Assembly (NCBI GenBank): GCA_016946835.1
Contig: JACVTC010000004.1
Coordinates: 2,355,001 to 2,419,000 of the forward strand
Reading direction: 5' to 3'
DNA length: 64,000 nt
Origin: Neocallimastix lanati (nom. inval.)
Taxonomy: Eukaryota > Neocallimastigomycota > Neocallimastigomycetes > Neocallimastigales > Neocallimastigaceae
The translations under genes and the position numbers were made by a program. Positions 26,550 to 40,900 of this stretch are shown here, in pieces (the stretch's first letter is position 1; each line of letters starts with the position of its first letter). Below the pieces are notes generated by a model. That model ran no database searches. It saw nothing but the letters and a program-made list of their open reading frames with translations, and had not been told where the DNA came from.

Positions 26550-27005
26550 GAAATTTACTAAGCAAATGCATTATTACCAAATAACTAATATCTAATATAA
26601 CAATTTTAACTTTTTTTTTAAAGTTTTTTTTTCCTTTCTTTCTTTTAAATAAAAAAAAAAAAAAAAAAAAAAAAAATTTAATAAAAAACAAAAACAATAA
26701 AAAAAATAAAAAATAAAAACAATAAAAAAAATAAAAAATAAAAAAAATAAAAAAAATAAAAAATAAAAAAAATAATAATAATAAATTTAATAAAATATTA
26801 TTATACATGTTACATATTAAAACTAATGATGATAATAGTTTCTTTATATATATAATTTAACCTTTTTTATTTCATTATGCATAAATTAAAGATAAGCTAT
26901 ATATATAATATATATATATAGTCATTTCAATTCTAATATTTTATATATTTTTATATTAAATATGAAATTTCTTTTTTTTTTTTTTAAAGTTTTATTTTAG
27001 TACTT

Positions 27006-27037
<32 letters not shown>

Positions 27038-27132
27038 ATATCTCGGTAAAAAAACTTTCTATATAAAAATAATAATAATATTAACTATTTTTTTTTTTTT
27101 TTTTTTTTTTTTATTTTTCTAATTATATATTA

Positions 27133-27170
<38 letters not shown>

Positions 27171-28710
27171 TATTTAAAGAACGATAAATATTTATATTTA
27201 ATAATAGTTTATCTGATAATAATAATATATTAATTATTATTTAACAAAATAGTAAATATAACGTCAAATTCAAATAATTATTCTATTTTTTATTTTTATA
27301 TATTTATTGAACTACATTAAAAATAATAATCATAACTTAAAAATTTAAACGGTTAAACAAATAAAATAAATAAGTTTTTATTAGTAAAATATATTTTATA
27401 ATTAGTAAATTTTAAATATTATTTTTTTTCTTTCCTTCTTTCTTTCCATTTTTTCTATATTACTAATTTTTATTTATTATTCCAATTAAGTTTATTTTTT
27501 AATTAAATATTTATTATTATATTTAATAATATTTTGATCTTTTGTCATTTCCAAATACTATTTTTACTATTTTTTCTTTCTTCTTTATATTACGCCTTTT
27601 TAAAAAATCATTTTTTAAATTTATATATTTTATCATAATTCTTTTAATTTTTATATAAATTTTTTTAAATTTTATATATTATTTTATTTATTTTATTTAA
27701 TTTTTAAATTATAATTTTTGATTTTATTTTAATAAAAATAATCAATACAAATAGATTTAATATAATCAATGTATATAAATAAATATAATTATATATAAGA
27801 TAGTATATTAAAAAACGAGAATACAAAGATTTCGACAACTCATATCATTATTAAATAAGTGAATAGATAAATAAATATTTGATTAATAATAAAATTATTT
27901 TTTTTAAAAAAAAAAAAAAAAAAAAAATAGTATATATATATTAAATAAAAATGGTATAATAAAATAATAAAATTGTAAAGAATAGAATAAAAAAAAAAAA
28001 ATTATACCGAGATAATTAAATTATATATTTATTTATATATATACAGAAATTAGATATTTCTTTATATGTTTACATTTTGGCATATGGATTAGTATATATT
28101 AAATTTATTTATATTATTCTTAATTCATATATATTAAATATATTAAATTATTTATATTTATCTTTATTCATATATAACATTTATATTAAATACATATATT
28201 AATGATATTATTTTATTCTTAATGCAGCGGAAAAAAATGATAGTTATCCGTTCTTGATTTTCTAATATTTTATACTTTTTTTTTTTTTTTTTAACAATAC
28301 AATTAATTACAATATATATCTAATATATATAACTTTTAAAAGAATATGATTTCTTTTTTTTTTTTTCTTATATAATTGTATATACTGAATAATATATATA
28401 ATAATAACTATTTAGAAAAAAAAAAAAAAAAAAATAGAGCGGTTTTTTTCTATAATAAAGTTATTAATTTTTTTGTAATATTTTTTTTTATTTTTTTATC
28501 ATAAATATTAATATTATTATTTTATTTATTACTTTTATTCGTTCTTTATTAATAATTGCCTTAAACATACAAGAATATGTAAGAAAAAAAATTAACACAA
28601 TAGTAATCATTATATTTACAATTGCACTTGATAAAAAAAATATATATATATATTTAATTCTTGATTAAAATATTGCGTTAATAATCACAAATTTTGTTTT
28701 AATATAGTTG

Positions 28711-28745
<35 letters not shown>

Positions 28746-29014
28746 TGAGTTTATTTTATAATTTATATTTATATTCAATTATTTATTGTTAAATAGAGTA
28801 ATAATTAATATTTTTTATTTATTTATATTTATTTATTTATTTAATATAAATATTAATATATGTATTTCCATAATTTGTATAAATATAATATATATTCTAA
28901 TAATTCAAAACTAATATCTAAAAAATAAACTAGTAAAAAGTTATTTTAAATATTTAAATAATAATCTATTATTTATCTATCATTAAAAATTATTATATAT
29001 TTTATTATACACCT

Positions 29015-29073
<59 letters not shown>

Positions 29074-30187
29074 TTTGTTTGTTTGTTTGTATGTTTGTTT
29101 GTTTATTTATTTAATTATTTATTTATTATACTTTTGTTAGTTTACATTTTTATATATTAGATTATATTATGGAACCAAAAAAAAAAAAAAAGGTTAAATA
29201 TTACAATTTAATTATCTACTAACACTATTATTATAAATATATTATCACCAATTCTTTATAATTATTTTAATATACATACATTTAAAACATTTAAAAAATA
29301 AAAGAGGTATATAATATATAAAAGCTTATTATATAATATGGTTGTAATAGATTAGGAAAATAAAATAATTAAAATTAATATTCTAATTAATTTTTTTAAT
29401 TAAAATTTTTATATTAAATAGTAAACTCATAATATTACTATCATTAATTAAATATAACAATATTCATATCAGCAAGATTATAAAATTATTCCTTCAAATA
29501 AAATTAAAACCATTATTAATTAACCAAAGCAATAAAAATGATGAAAAAAAAAATATTAGTAATAATTATTTATTATTATGATTATTAACTATAATATTGA
29601 GAATTAATAAAAAATAATAATATAATTTCATAAAAAAAAATAAAAAAAAAAAAAATTGAATAACATTAATAATCATATTTTAAATTATTTTTATATAAAA
29701 AAATAATTTTTAATTAATTAAATATTATGACTAATGAACAACACTAAGATTAAAACAATTATATAAATAATCTTTTTTTTTTTATCCTATCATTTACATA
29801 CAAAAGCAAAAATTCATAATAATATAATTTGTAATATATTAAATATATAAGTTGGATTATTTTATATCAAAATGAATTATTATGTTAATCATTTTTATTC
29901 ATTTATTTAATTTTTTCATCAGAGATTTATTATTATTTACTCCATTTGATTTTTATTAGTATTTAAAAAATTGATAAATAAGAAAATGTTGTCACATCAC
30001 ATAAAATAAAAAAAAAAAAAATTTTTTTATCTATCAAACTTTCCATATATACTAAGTTAAAAAAAAAAAAAAAAATTATACTTTTTATTAAATTTTAATA
30101 GATATAACTTTAATTTTAATCTTAATATAAAAAAATTAGTATGATTAGATATTCAATTTTTTATAATGTTAAGGAAACGAACTTAAA

Positions 30188-30218
<31 letters not shown>

Positions 30219-30316
30219 GAAATTTAAAAAATATCTATATAATTACTATTTTTTTTATTTCTATTCAAAAAAAAAGGGAATAACAACTTTTGATTATTTA
30301 AATAATGGTATAAATA

Positions 30317-30354
<38 letters not shown>

Positions 30355-30555
30355 TCCCTATTATTACTTTAAATGTTTATGAATTTTGTAGCCTTTTTTT
30401 TTTTTGTCAATTTTTTTTATGTTAATGGCTTATTAATAAATAGCACATAGAAAATTTTAAGAAAAAAAAAATTTTATTTATTATATATATTATTAATAAT
30501 TTCATTAATAAAAAATTTATATAATAGAAAATATTGATTATTTAATTATAAATAT
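26516..30555. other. gene-poor A/T-rich intergenic DNA
   Basis: I see no gene on either strand. Notable contents are an A/T mirror region near 26640-26780 (AAATAAAA-type repeats), long A or T runs (about 27092-27112, 27902-27927, 28716-28743, 30320-30352), and a TTTA/TTTG tetranucleotide array near 29012-29110. Confidence 0.6.
29012..29110. repeat. TTTA tetranucleotide microsatellite passing into TTTG
   Basis: About 16 TTTA units are followed by GTTT units. The array lies in intergenic DNA. Confidence 0.85.
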
Positions 30556-30745
30556 TATGAATAATAATCGGGAGCTTCAACGTTGAAAATGTAGTAAGAC
30601 AGGCTAGTAGAGTCAATACCTCTGAAAAAAAAGATCATAATTTCTTTTCAAATAGTCAATTCAAACCCTAAACCAGAATAAGAATTCCTTTTAAAACAGA
30701 AATCTTATAATCTGGAAGTGAGGCTCATTGCATAAGAACTTTTTT
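30556..30745. other. GC-richer patch, possible coding debris
   Basis: About 190 bp are clearly richer in G and C than the flanks. On the plus strand one frame reads FNVENVVRQASRVNTSEKKD and continues past two TAA stops with protein-like residues (TRIRIPFKTEIL, SGSEAHCIRTFF). On the minus strand a pyrimidine-rich CAG could be an acceptor before GIDSTSLSYYIFNVEAPDYY. The two readings exclude each other and I recognise neither. Confidence 0.25.
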
Positions 30746-31362
30746 CTGAATTTATTTTTATACATTTAATTTGAATAATACTTTTTATTTCATATTATTA
30801 TTCTAAATATTATTATGTTTTAATAGAACAAATAATATTTATTTTTTTTTTTTTATTAATGAAGTATTTTTTATAAAAAATATATATATATTTATGTAAT
30901 TAAATGAATGAAGTTAAAAAGTTCGCAATAATTGCGGCTGCAAAAAAAAAAAATAAAAAAAAAAAAAGAATAATCAATAATCAATTATTAAAATAATTAA
31001 AATTTAATGGATTAATAGTTAAAACAATTGGATAATAATATTTATATAAATATTACATTTAAATATAAAAAAAGGCTTTGAATTTTTTTCTTTTTTTTTT
31101 TTTTTTATATTAATTAATAATTTGTCCTACACAAATTATGATATATATATATATAGTTAAAATTTGTAATTAAATAATTAATAAAGTTATTAATTCATAA
31201 TGTTAAATATGGAGTATATCTACAAGTATTTTTTTTAATAAAAACTTTAAATTTTATTGGAATCTGATATACAAATATAAAGTTTAAAATTAAAATTTTG
31301 TTTAGTCATTCATTATTAATTTATTTTCCATTTATTTATTTTTTTATACATTTAATCAATTC

Positions 31363-31394
<32 letters not shown>

Positions 31395-34300
31395 TTATTT
31401 ATTTATTTATTTATTTATTTATCTTCACACTTCTTTACACATTTTTATTTATGTAATTATTTTCATTTTACTTATCAACTAATATTTTTATTTATTTAAT
31501 TACTTAATTATTTATTTATTTACATTTAAAATCAATCTTGTTAAGAAAGTTTGAAAAAATTTAATTACTTTTAAAAAAACTTATAAAAAAAAAATGAAAG
31601 AAATTAATTAATTTTAAAAAAACGTAAATATTTAGAAAAAAAGTGAATATAAAGATGATTAGGTAATAAAAATTTTTTAATTTTGATCTATTTTTATATT
31701 CTCCTACATATATATTATTAGCTTTATAAATGCCATTGTGAAATATCAACATTTATATTCTTTTAAAGTGTTTATATTCTTTTATAGAATTAAACTTCAT
31801 ATCTTTTATAATTTTTATTAATAATATAAAAAATTTTTATTTTTTTTCCTTTAAATCATTAATTTAAATGATAAAATAAAACTTTAAATTTTTTTTACAT
31901 AAATATTCATTTTTTATATAATCTCCTTTCACAAAAAAAAGTAAAAAAGATCTTTTTTTTACATTCTTTAGGAGATATATTAATAAAAATAATTTATCTT
32001 ATAATTAAATATTTTCATTTTTAATTATTATATGTTAAAAAATTCTTTTCAGTATATATATAATTTTTTAATATTAAATTCATTATAAAAATGTTTAATA
32101 AAAATGGCTACATAAATTTATTACATTAAAGGGTTATGTCATTAATTCATTTTATTTTATGGATTAAGTTAATAATTTTTTAATTAATTTTATTTTATTC
32201 AAACTGTATTTTATATTTCATTCTTAAATTATTTATTTTATTCGAACCGTATTTAAATTTTATTTTTAAATTTATTTATTTTTATTTTTGTTTCATTTTA
32301 ATATATTTTAGTAAAAAAATAACTGAAATAATTAAATTTATTTTAAATCATTTTGTGAATAAAATCAAGATTAAAAATTTCAAAAGATTAGAAGTAATTA
32401 AATTTCAATTTGAAAATAACTATTAATCATATATTATAATATAAAAATTTATAAAAACATAAAAAAATAAAATAATATTTAAAACTAAATAAATCAAATT
32501 AAGTAAAAATTAATTTGAATTAACATTTAAATGAACTACTTTTTAATAATATATACTTTTTTAAATTTATTTGAAATAATATTAATTAGATATTATAATA
32601 GATTCTTTTAATAGTTAATATTCATTATTGCATAAAAATTCTACAATAAAAAGTAAAATGTAGTTTCTGCTTTTTTAAAGTTGTTTATTTTCAATTTAAT
32701 ACAAAATTAAAATATTTTTGTACAACATACAAAATAGAGATTTATAATATATAATCGTTTGTATTACATATATAAAGTAATATATATTTAATTTAGATTA
32801 AATTAATAGTTGAATAAATATTTATTTATTTATTGTTTATATTTAAATTATTAAGATATTTTATATATTTTAATAATATTATAAATAAAGTTATATATTA
32901 ATAATCATAAAAAAAAAAAAAGAAAGTTTCCAATTAAAGAAATTTTAATATATGTGAATTAGTATAATAAAAATAATAGGCAAAATAAAAATGTGGCATT
33001 CCAACTATATTGATTAATATATTTAATATATATAATAATATATAAAAATTATAATATATATATTCTTTACTTTCATAATTATATATAATATAAAATATAT
33101 TTAAATTTGTATTTTGCTAAGATGGGGTTATTATTAAATATATATATTTACAATTTATTTAACAAGCTATTTATATTAATTGTTATTATATATTAAACAG
33201 ATTAAACAGAATTATGTATAAAATAATATAAACTAATATACAATATATATAAACATCATTATTTTTAATTTAAAATAATATAAATACTTATTAATTCCTG
33301 AAAATGGGTTAGTAATGATTAATTTATAATAATAAATTAATAATATTTAAAAATATACATTTTCTTTAATATATTTTTTATTAATAATAGATCTTTTATT
33401 TTTATTGAAATTTAAAATATTATAAAATATATAGAATTTTAATGTATTATATGATTTTATATAAATATAATAAAATTTTATATGTATTGTATAAATGATA
33501 ATATTTATATAATAATTAAACAATAATAATTATTATTAATAAATTTATTTAATTATAAAGTAAATAAATAAAAAATAAAAAAAAAATTCAAAATACAATT
33601 TTAATTAAAAAAAAAATTACATTATTAAATGAATAGAAAAAGCAAAAAAAAAAAAACAAAAACAAAAACAAAAAAAACTTTATTTCTTAATAAATAAATA
33701 TATATTAATATTACATAAAAATTATTTCAATAGATTTTATTTTATTATAAATAGTAAAAAATAGTCCTTCTATTTTTTTTTTTTTTTTCTTTCAATTAAA
33801 GTCTTTATTATTATTATTATTATTAGTTATATGTCTGAAATTTAAATTAAAGAAATATTACAATAAGAAAATAAATAATTAAAAATTAAAAAACTACAAA
33901 TTTAGAAACAAGAAATATATATATAAAAAAAAAAAAAAAAAAAATTAAACATTTAAAGTCCAAAAAAAAGGGAATATATTTGTATATATAAATATATTAA
34001 TATTTTTTTTTAAACACACATATCCATATATTTTTTCTAACGCAATAAATATTTATAAACATTCAAATAGAAATTTTTTAATTAAAAAAATTAGAAAATT
34101 TAAAATATATATTAAATATTTATCTTTATTTATACAAATTTTATTATTATTATTATTATTTTTTTTTTTTCGAAAAATATATAATATATATATATAATTA
34201 ACATTAACATTTAATTTATTCAATTTGCTCTATCGTTAATTATTAAAAAAATTATATATATATTTTAACAATTTAAGTTTATTAACTAAATATTTTATAT

Positions 34301-34905
34301 TCGTTTTTTTTTTTTTTTTGCATACTTTTATAAGAAATCTAATTTATATATATAAACATAAAACATATTAGTTTCTTATTTTTTTTTAATATAAAAAGAG
34401 TACATTAATTTATATTCTTAATAAAATTTAAAATATTTAATTTAATTATAGAAAAAGCAATTTAAGATGATGAAATTATTCTAATCATATCGAAGGGAAA
34501 ATATTTATTTTTTAAAAATTTTTTTTCGAAGTATTTTAAATTATTTTAATTTTCATTTTATTCATATAAAAAGAATAAGCTAAGAAAATAAGTAAAATTT
34601 TAGCATAAAAATAGCTATAAATATTTTATTAAAATATAATCAGAAATTTTTTTTATACTTAAATAATATAATAACATAATATTAAAACTAAAACCAAAAA
34701 TAATACCAAAATCATTAAAAAAAAAAAAAAAAAAACAAAAAAATAAAAAAAAAAAAACTATTCTATCGGTTGCTATTTTAAAAGCACAAAATAATAAATT
34801 ATATAGTTGAGTTTTATACATTATAGATTTTTAAGTATATAATATAGTAGTTGAAGAAATAAATAATAAAGGCAATAAAGAAAAATAAAATAAACTAAAT
34901 AAAAA
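30746..34905. other. gene-poor A/T-rich DNA upstream of the giant gene
   Basis: No supportable gene is seen. TTTA repeats occur at about 31370-31420, and a perfect short palindrome CGCAATAATTGCG lies near 30923-30936 just before an A run. A minus-strand frame near 31640-31752 (HNGIYKANNIYVGEYKNRSK) is slightly protein-like but turns into Phe/Ile from A/T repeats. Confidence 0.55.
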
Positions 34906-34974
34906 CAAGAAAAAAAAAAAAGCTAACAAAAATAAAAAACAAAAAACAAAAAACAAAAAACAAAACAAAACAAA
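34906..34974 (+). promoter_or_regulatory. A-rich, C-punctuated, T-poor 5' leader of the giant gene
   Basis: The last 70 nt before the ATG are nearly free of T and consist of repeated ACAAAAA units, ending CAAAACAAAACAAA directly before ATG. Leaders of this kind are commonly seen in front of well-translated genes in A/T-rich eukaryotes. That they mark strong expression here is inference. No TATA element can be told from background. Confidence 0.5.
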
Positions 34975-37900
34975 ATGATCGGCTCAAGTAATTTCGACAA
35001 AACTAAAATTACAAATAATAAAGTTTCTAAAACAATTAAAAAGGTAATAAATGCTAATTCTGAAAATCCAGAAATTGTTGAAGAAACTGTTTATTATAAT
35101 AAAGATGATGTTGAAAAATTTGAAAATTTCGAAAAACAAGATTTTGGAATTGATGCAGGTGCTAATGATGTTAAGAAAAATGTAACTATTAAAGAAGATG
35201 AAAATGGTACTATTACTAAAGTTGTTAATATTGAATATTCTCTTTTAGAAGATGATATTAATAATGAAGGAGATGCTATTATTGAAACTTCTTACCTTAA
35301 TGAAGGTGATTACATTGTTGATGCTAATGGTGAGAAATCATTTATTACTAATATGGATTCTATTATAATGGATGAAACTGGTGGTATTTCATTTATTGAA
35401 AAGCCAGAAAATATTCCAAGATTCAATACTACTTCTGTTATTACGACTTCACAAAATAATCAGGGTACTCAACCAGAAGAGGAAAATAAAGCAATTGAAA
35501 CAGCAATTAAAACTGTCATTAAAGGAGAAAAGATTGTTGAAAATGAAGAAGATAATGTTAATACTAGTGCTAATGTAAATGCTAATACTAGCATTTCTGA
35601 ACATGTCAAGTCTATTTTAGTTTTAAGTGAAAAAGATGGTAACAAAAGTAAAATCCAAAATTCCATTATTAATAATAGTAATGATATTAATGATTCTTCT
35701 ACAACAACTGAAGTTGTTGTTGATCCAATTACTGGAAGAAAGAAGCATATTACTAAGAAAGTAACTAGAAAGGTAGTTACTAAGAATGTATCTGCTGCTG
35801 ATAGTCAAGAGCTTCTTTCTGAAGCTTCTAGATCAGCTGAAACTCCAGAAGGTGATATTTCTACCACTACCGAAGTGGTTGTTGATCCAGTAACTGGTAG
35901 AAAGAAATTTATTACTAAAAAGGTCATCAGAAAAGTTGTTACTAAAAATATTACTAAAAATGTTAATAAAGAAACTCCAAAAAAAGTTATTAATAAAAAG
36001 GTAACAAATAATATACCAAAGAAAATACTTAAAAGAAAAGTTATTTCTGATAAACCTAGAGTTGTATCTACTAAGGAATTACCAAATGGAGAAATTCAAA
36101 CAACTGAACTGGTTATTGACCCAAAGTCTGGTAAAAAGAAGTATGTTACAAAGAGGATTATAAGAAAGATTATAACTACTAATGTTATTGAAACTGATAA
36201 TGATTCTGAATCTTCTTACAAAGAAGAAATCGTTGAACAGAAAACTTTTATTGAAGAACCAAAAGAAGAAATTATTGATGATGAACAAAAAATCATTAAT
36301 AAAGAACAATTAGCTGAAAAACAATCAAATGAAAAAGTTAAGGAAGAAATTGTAGAAATTCCATCTGAAGTTCATGGAAAAAAGAAGTTTGTTAAGAGAA
36401 TCATCAAATACATTACTAGGGTTAATCCAATTACTGGTGAAAGTGAAGTAGTTGAGGATATTTCCGAAGAACCAATAGAAGAGATTGTTATTGAAAAACA
36501 GCCATTTGAAGAACAACCAGTCGTTGAAGAAGTTGTTAGTGAAGTCAAGGAAGAAATCATTCCAGAACAACCGGTTACTGAAAAATTAGCAAGTGAAATT
36601 AAGAAGGAAGTTGATCAAGAACAACCAGTTGAAGAAATAAAGGAAGAAATTATTGAAATTCCATCTGAAGGTTCAGAGAAAAAGAAGTTTATTAAAAGAA
36701 TAATTAGATACATTACTAGAGTTAATCCAGTTACTGGAGAAAAGGAGGTTATTGAAGATGTTTCAGAAGAACCAAGGGAAGAATTTCTAGTCAGTAATGA
36801 ACAACCAATTGAGGAACAACCGGTTATTGAAGACGCCGTTAGTGAAAGTAAGGAAGAAGTTATTCCAGAGCAACCAGTTGTTGAAGAAATTGTTAGTGAA
36901 GATAAGGAAGAAGTTATTCCAGAACAACCAGTTGAAAAAATAAAGGAAGAAGTTGTTGAAGTTCCATCTGAAGTTCCAGGAAAAAAGAAGTTTATTAAGA
37001 GAATCATTAGATACATTACAAGAGTTAATCCAGATACTGGTAAGAATGAAGTTGTATCTGAAAAATTAGTTGAAGAACCAGTTGAAGAAGTTAAAGAGGA
37101 AATTGTTGAAGTTCCATCTGAGGTTTCAGGAAAAAAGAAGTATATCAAAAAAATCATTAGATACATTACCAGAGTTAACCCAACCACTGGAGAAAATGAA
37201 ATTGTCGAAAATGTTATAGAAGAACCAAGAGAAGAAATTATTGCAATTGAAGAAAAACCAGTTGTTAGTGAAGATAAGGAAGAAGTTATTCCAGAACAAC
37301 CAACTGAAGAACAACCAATTGTAGAACAACTTGATGAAGAACAACTTGATGAAGAACAACCAGTTGAAGAAAAACCAATTGAAGAAAAATCAATTGAAGA
37401 ACAACCAGTTGTTGAAGAAGTTATTAGTGAAATCAAGGAAGAAGTTATTCCAGAACAACCGGTTGAAGAACAACCAATTGAAGAACAACCAGTTGTTGAA
37501 GAAATTGTTAGTGAAATTAAGGAAGAAACCATTCCAGAACAACCAATTGAAGAACAACCAGTTGAAGAACAATCAATTGAAGAACAAACAGTTGAAGAAC
37601 AACCAATTAAAGAACAACCAGTAGTTGAAGAAGTTGTTAGTGAAGATAAGGAAGAAGCTATTCCAGAACAACCAGTTGTTGAAGAAGTTGTTAGTGAAGA
37701 TAAAGAAGAAGCTATTCCAGAACAACCAGTTGAAGAACAACCAATTGTTGAAGAAATTGTTAGTGAAATTAAGGAAGAAACTATTCCAGAACAACCAATT
37801 GTTGAAGAAATTGTTAGTGAAATTAAGGAAGAAACTATTCCAGAACAACCAATTGAAGAACAGCCAATTGTTGAAGAAATTGTTAGTGAAATTAAGGAAG

Positions 37901-40900
37901 AAACTATTCCAGAACAACCAATTAAAGAACAACCAGTTGTTGAAGAAGTTGTTAGTGAAGATAAGGAAGAAGCTATTCCAGAACAACCAGTTGTTGAAGA
38001 AGTTGTTAGTGAAGATAAAGAAGCTATTCCAGAACAACCAGTTGAAGAACAACCAATTGTTGAAGAAATTGTTAGTGAAATTAAGGAAGAAACTATTCCA
38101 GAACAACCAATTAAAGAACAACCAATTGTTGAAGAAGTTGTTAGTGAAGATAAGGAAGAAGCTATTCCAGAACAACCAAATGAAGAGCAACCAGTTGTTG
38201 AAGAATTTGTTAGTGAAATTAAGGAAGAAGTTATTCCAGAACAACCAACTGAAGAACAACCAGTTGTTGAAGAAGTTGTTAGTGAAATTAAAGAAGAAAA
38301 TGTATCTAAACCAGAAAATAAAAAGAATGTTATATATAGGGTATTTAAGAAGTCTAATAAACGTAGAAACAGAAAGAACAAAAAAGGAGAATTAGCAAGT
38401 GAAAATTCTCTTATTATCGATGATTCTAAATCAGAAATTATTTCAGAAGAAGAAACTGAAAAACTTGTAGAACAACCAGTTAATGAAGAAGTTTATTCTG
38501 AACCAAAAGAAGAAGTTGCTAGTGAAATTAAGGAAGAAGCAATTCCAGAACAACCAATTGAAGAACAACCAATTGAAGAACAACCAATTGTTGAAGACGT
38601 TATTAGTGAAATCAAGGAAGAAGCACTTCCAGAACAACCAATTCTAGAACAACCAACTGTTGAAGAAGTTATTAGTGAAATCAAGGAAGAAGTTATTCCA
38701 GAACAACCAATTAAAGAAAAACCAATTGAAGAACAACCAGTTGTTGAAGAAGTAGTTACTGAAATAAAGGAAGAAGTTATTCCAGAACAACCAGCTGAAG
38801 AACAACCAGTTGTTGAAGAAGTTATTAGTGAAATTAAAGAAGAAAATGTATCTAAGCCAGATAATAAAAAGAATGTAATATATAGGGTATTTAAGAAGTC
38901 TAATAAACGTAGAAACAGAAAGAATAAGAAAGGAGAATTAGTAAGTGAAAATTCTATCATTAGTGATGAATCTAAATCAGAAATTATTTCAGAGGAAGAA
39001 ACTGAAAAACTTGTAGAACAACCAGTTAATGAAGAAGTTTCTTCTGAACCAAAAGAAGAAGTTGTTAATGAAATCAAAGAAGAAGCAATTCCAGAAACAA
39101 TTGAAGAACAACCAATTGAAGAACAACCAATTGAAGAACAACCAATTGAAGAACAACCAATTGAAGAACAACCAATTGAAGAACAACCAATTGAAGAACA
39201 ACCAATTGAAGAACAACCAATTGAAGAACAACCAATTGAAGAACAACCAATTGAAGAACAACCAATTGAAGAACAACCAATTGAAGAACAACCAATTGAA
39301 GAACAACCAATTGAAGAACAACCAATTGAAGAACAACCAGTTGTTGAAGAAATAGTTAATGAAATTAAGGAAGAAGTTATTCCAGAACAATCAATTGAAG
39401 AACAACCAATTGAAAAACAACCAGTTGAAAAACAACCAGTTGTTGAAGAAATAGTTAATGAAATTAAGGAAGAAGTTATTCCAGAACAATCAATTGAAGA
39501 AATAAAGGAAGAAGTTGTTGAAGTTCCATCTGAAGTTCCAGGAAAAAAGAAATTTATTAAGAGAATCATTAGATACATTACAAGAGTTAATCCAGATACT
39601 GGTAAGAATGAAGTTGTATCTGAAAAGTTGGTTGAAGAACCAGTTGAAGAAGTCAAAGAGGAAATTATTGAAGTTCCATCTGAGGTTCCAGGAAAAAAGA
39701 AGTATATCAAAAGAATCATTAGATATATTACCAGAGTTAACCCAATTACTGGAGAAAATGAAATTGTCGAAAATGTTATAGAAGAACCAAGAGAAGAAGA
39801 AATTATTGCAATTGAAGAAAAACCAGTTGTTGAAGAAGTTAATAGTGAAGATAAGGAAGAAGCTATTCAAGAACAACCAACTGGAGAACAACCAATTGTA
39901 GAACAACTTGATGAAGAACAACTTGATGAAGAACAACCAGTTGAAGAAAAACCAATTGAAGAAAAATCAATTGAAGAACAACCAGTTGTTGAAGAAATAG
40001 TAAATGAAATCAAAGAAGAAGCACTTCCAGAACAACCAATTGAAGAACAACCAATTGAAGAACAACCAGTTGTTGAAGAAATAGTAAATGAAATCAAAGA
40101 AGAAGCACTTCCAGAACAACCAATTGAAGAACAACCAATTGAAGAACAACCAATTGAAGAGCAACAAGTTGTTGAAGAAGTTGTTAGTGAAATCAAGGAA
40201 GAAGCACTTCCAGAACAACCAATTGAAGAACAACCAATTGAAGAACAACCAATTGAAGAACAACCAGTAGTTGAAGAAGTAGTTACTGAAATAAAGGAAG
40301 AAATTATTCCAGAACAACCAGCCGAAGAACAACCAGTTGTTGAAGAAGTTATTAGTGAAATTAAAGAAGAAAATGTATCTAAGCCAGATAATAAAAAGAA
40401 TGTTATATATAGGGTATTTAAGAAGTCTAATAAACGTAGAAACAGAAAGAACAAAAAAGGAGAATTAGTAAGTGAAAATTCTATTATTAGTGATGATTCC
40501 AAATCAGAAATTATTTCAGAAGAAGAAACTGAAAAACTTGTAGAACAACCAGTTAATGAAGAAGTTTCTTCTGAACCAAAAGAAGAAGTTGTTAATGAAA
40601 TCAAAGAAGAAGCAATTCCAGAACAATCAATTGAAGAACAACCAGTTGAAGAAAAACCAATTGAAGAAAAATCAATTGAAGAACAACCAGTTGTTGAAGA
40701 AGTTATTAGTGAAATCAAGGAAGAAGCACTTCCAGAACAACCAGTTGAAGAACAAACCGTTGAAGAACAACCAATTGAAGAACAACCAGTAGTTGAAGAA
40801 GTTGTTAGTGAAATTAAGGAAGAAGTTATTCCAGAACAACCAGTTTATGAACAACCAGTTGTTGAAGAAGTTAAAGAAGATAATGTATCTAAACAAGAAA

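Noticed and set aside
26515-26808. Minus-strand Phe/Leu-rich frame
   Set aside because: Translation of AAATAAAA-type repeats and A runs; no domain, and composition equals background.
31650-31680. ATGATTAGGTAAT here matches the proposed NUP58 first exon, hinting at a duplicated 5' end
   Set aside because: A match of about 13 nt in DNA this A/T-rich is expected by chance, and no FG exon follows.
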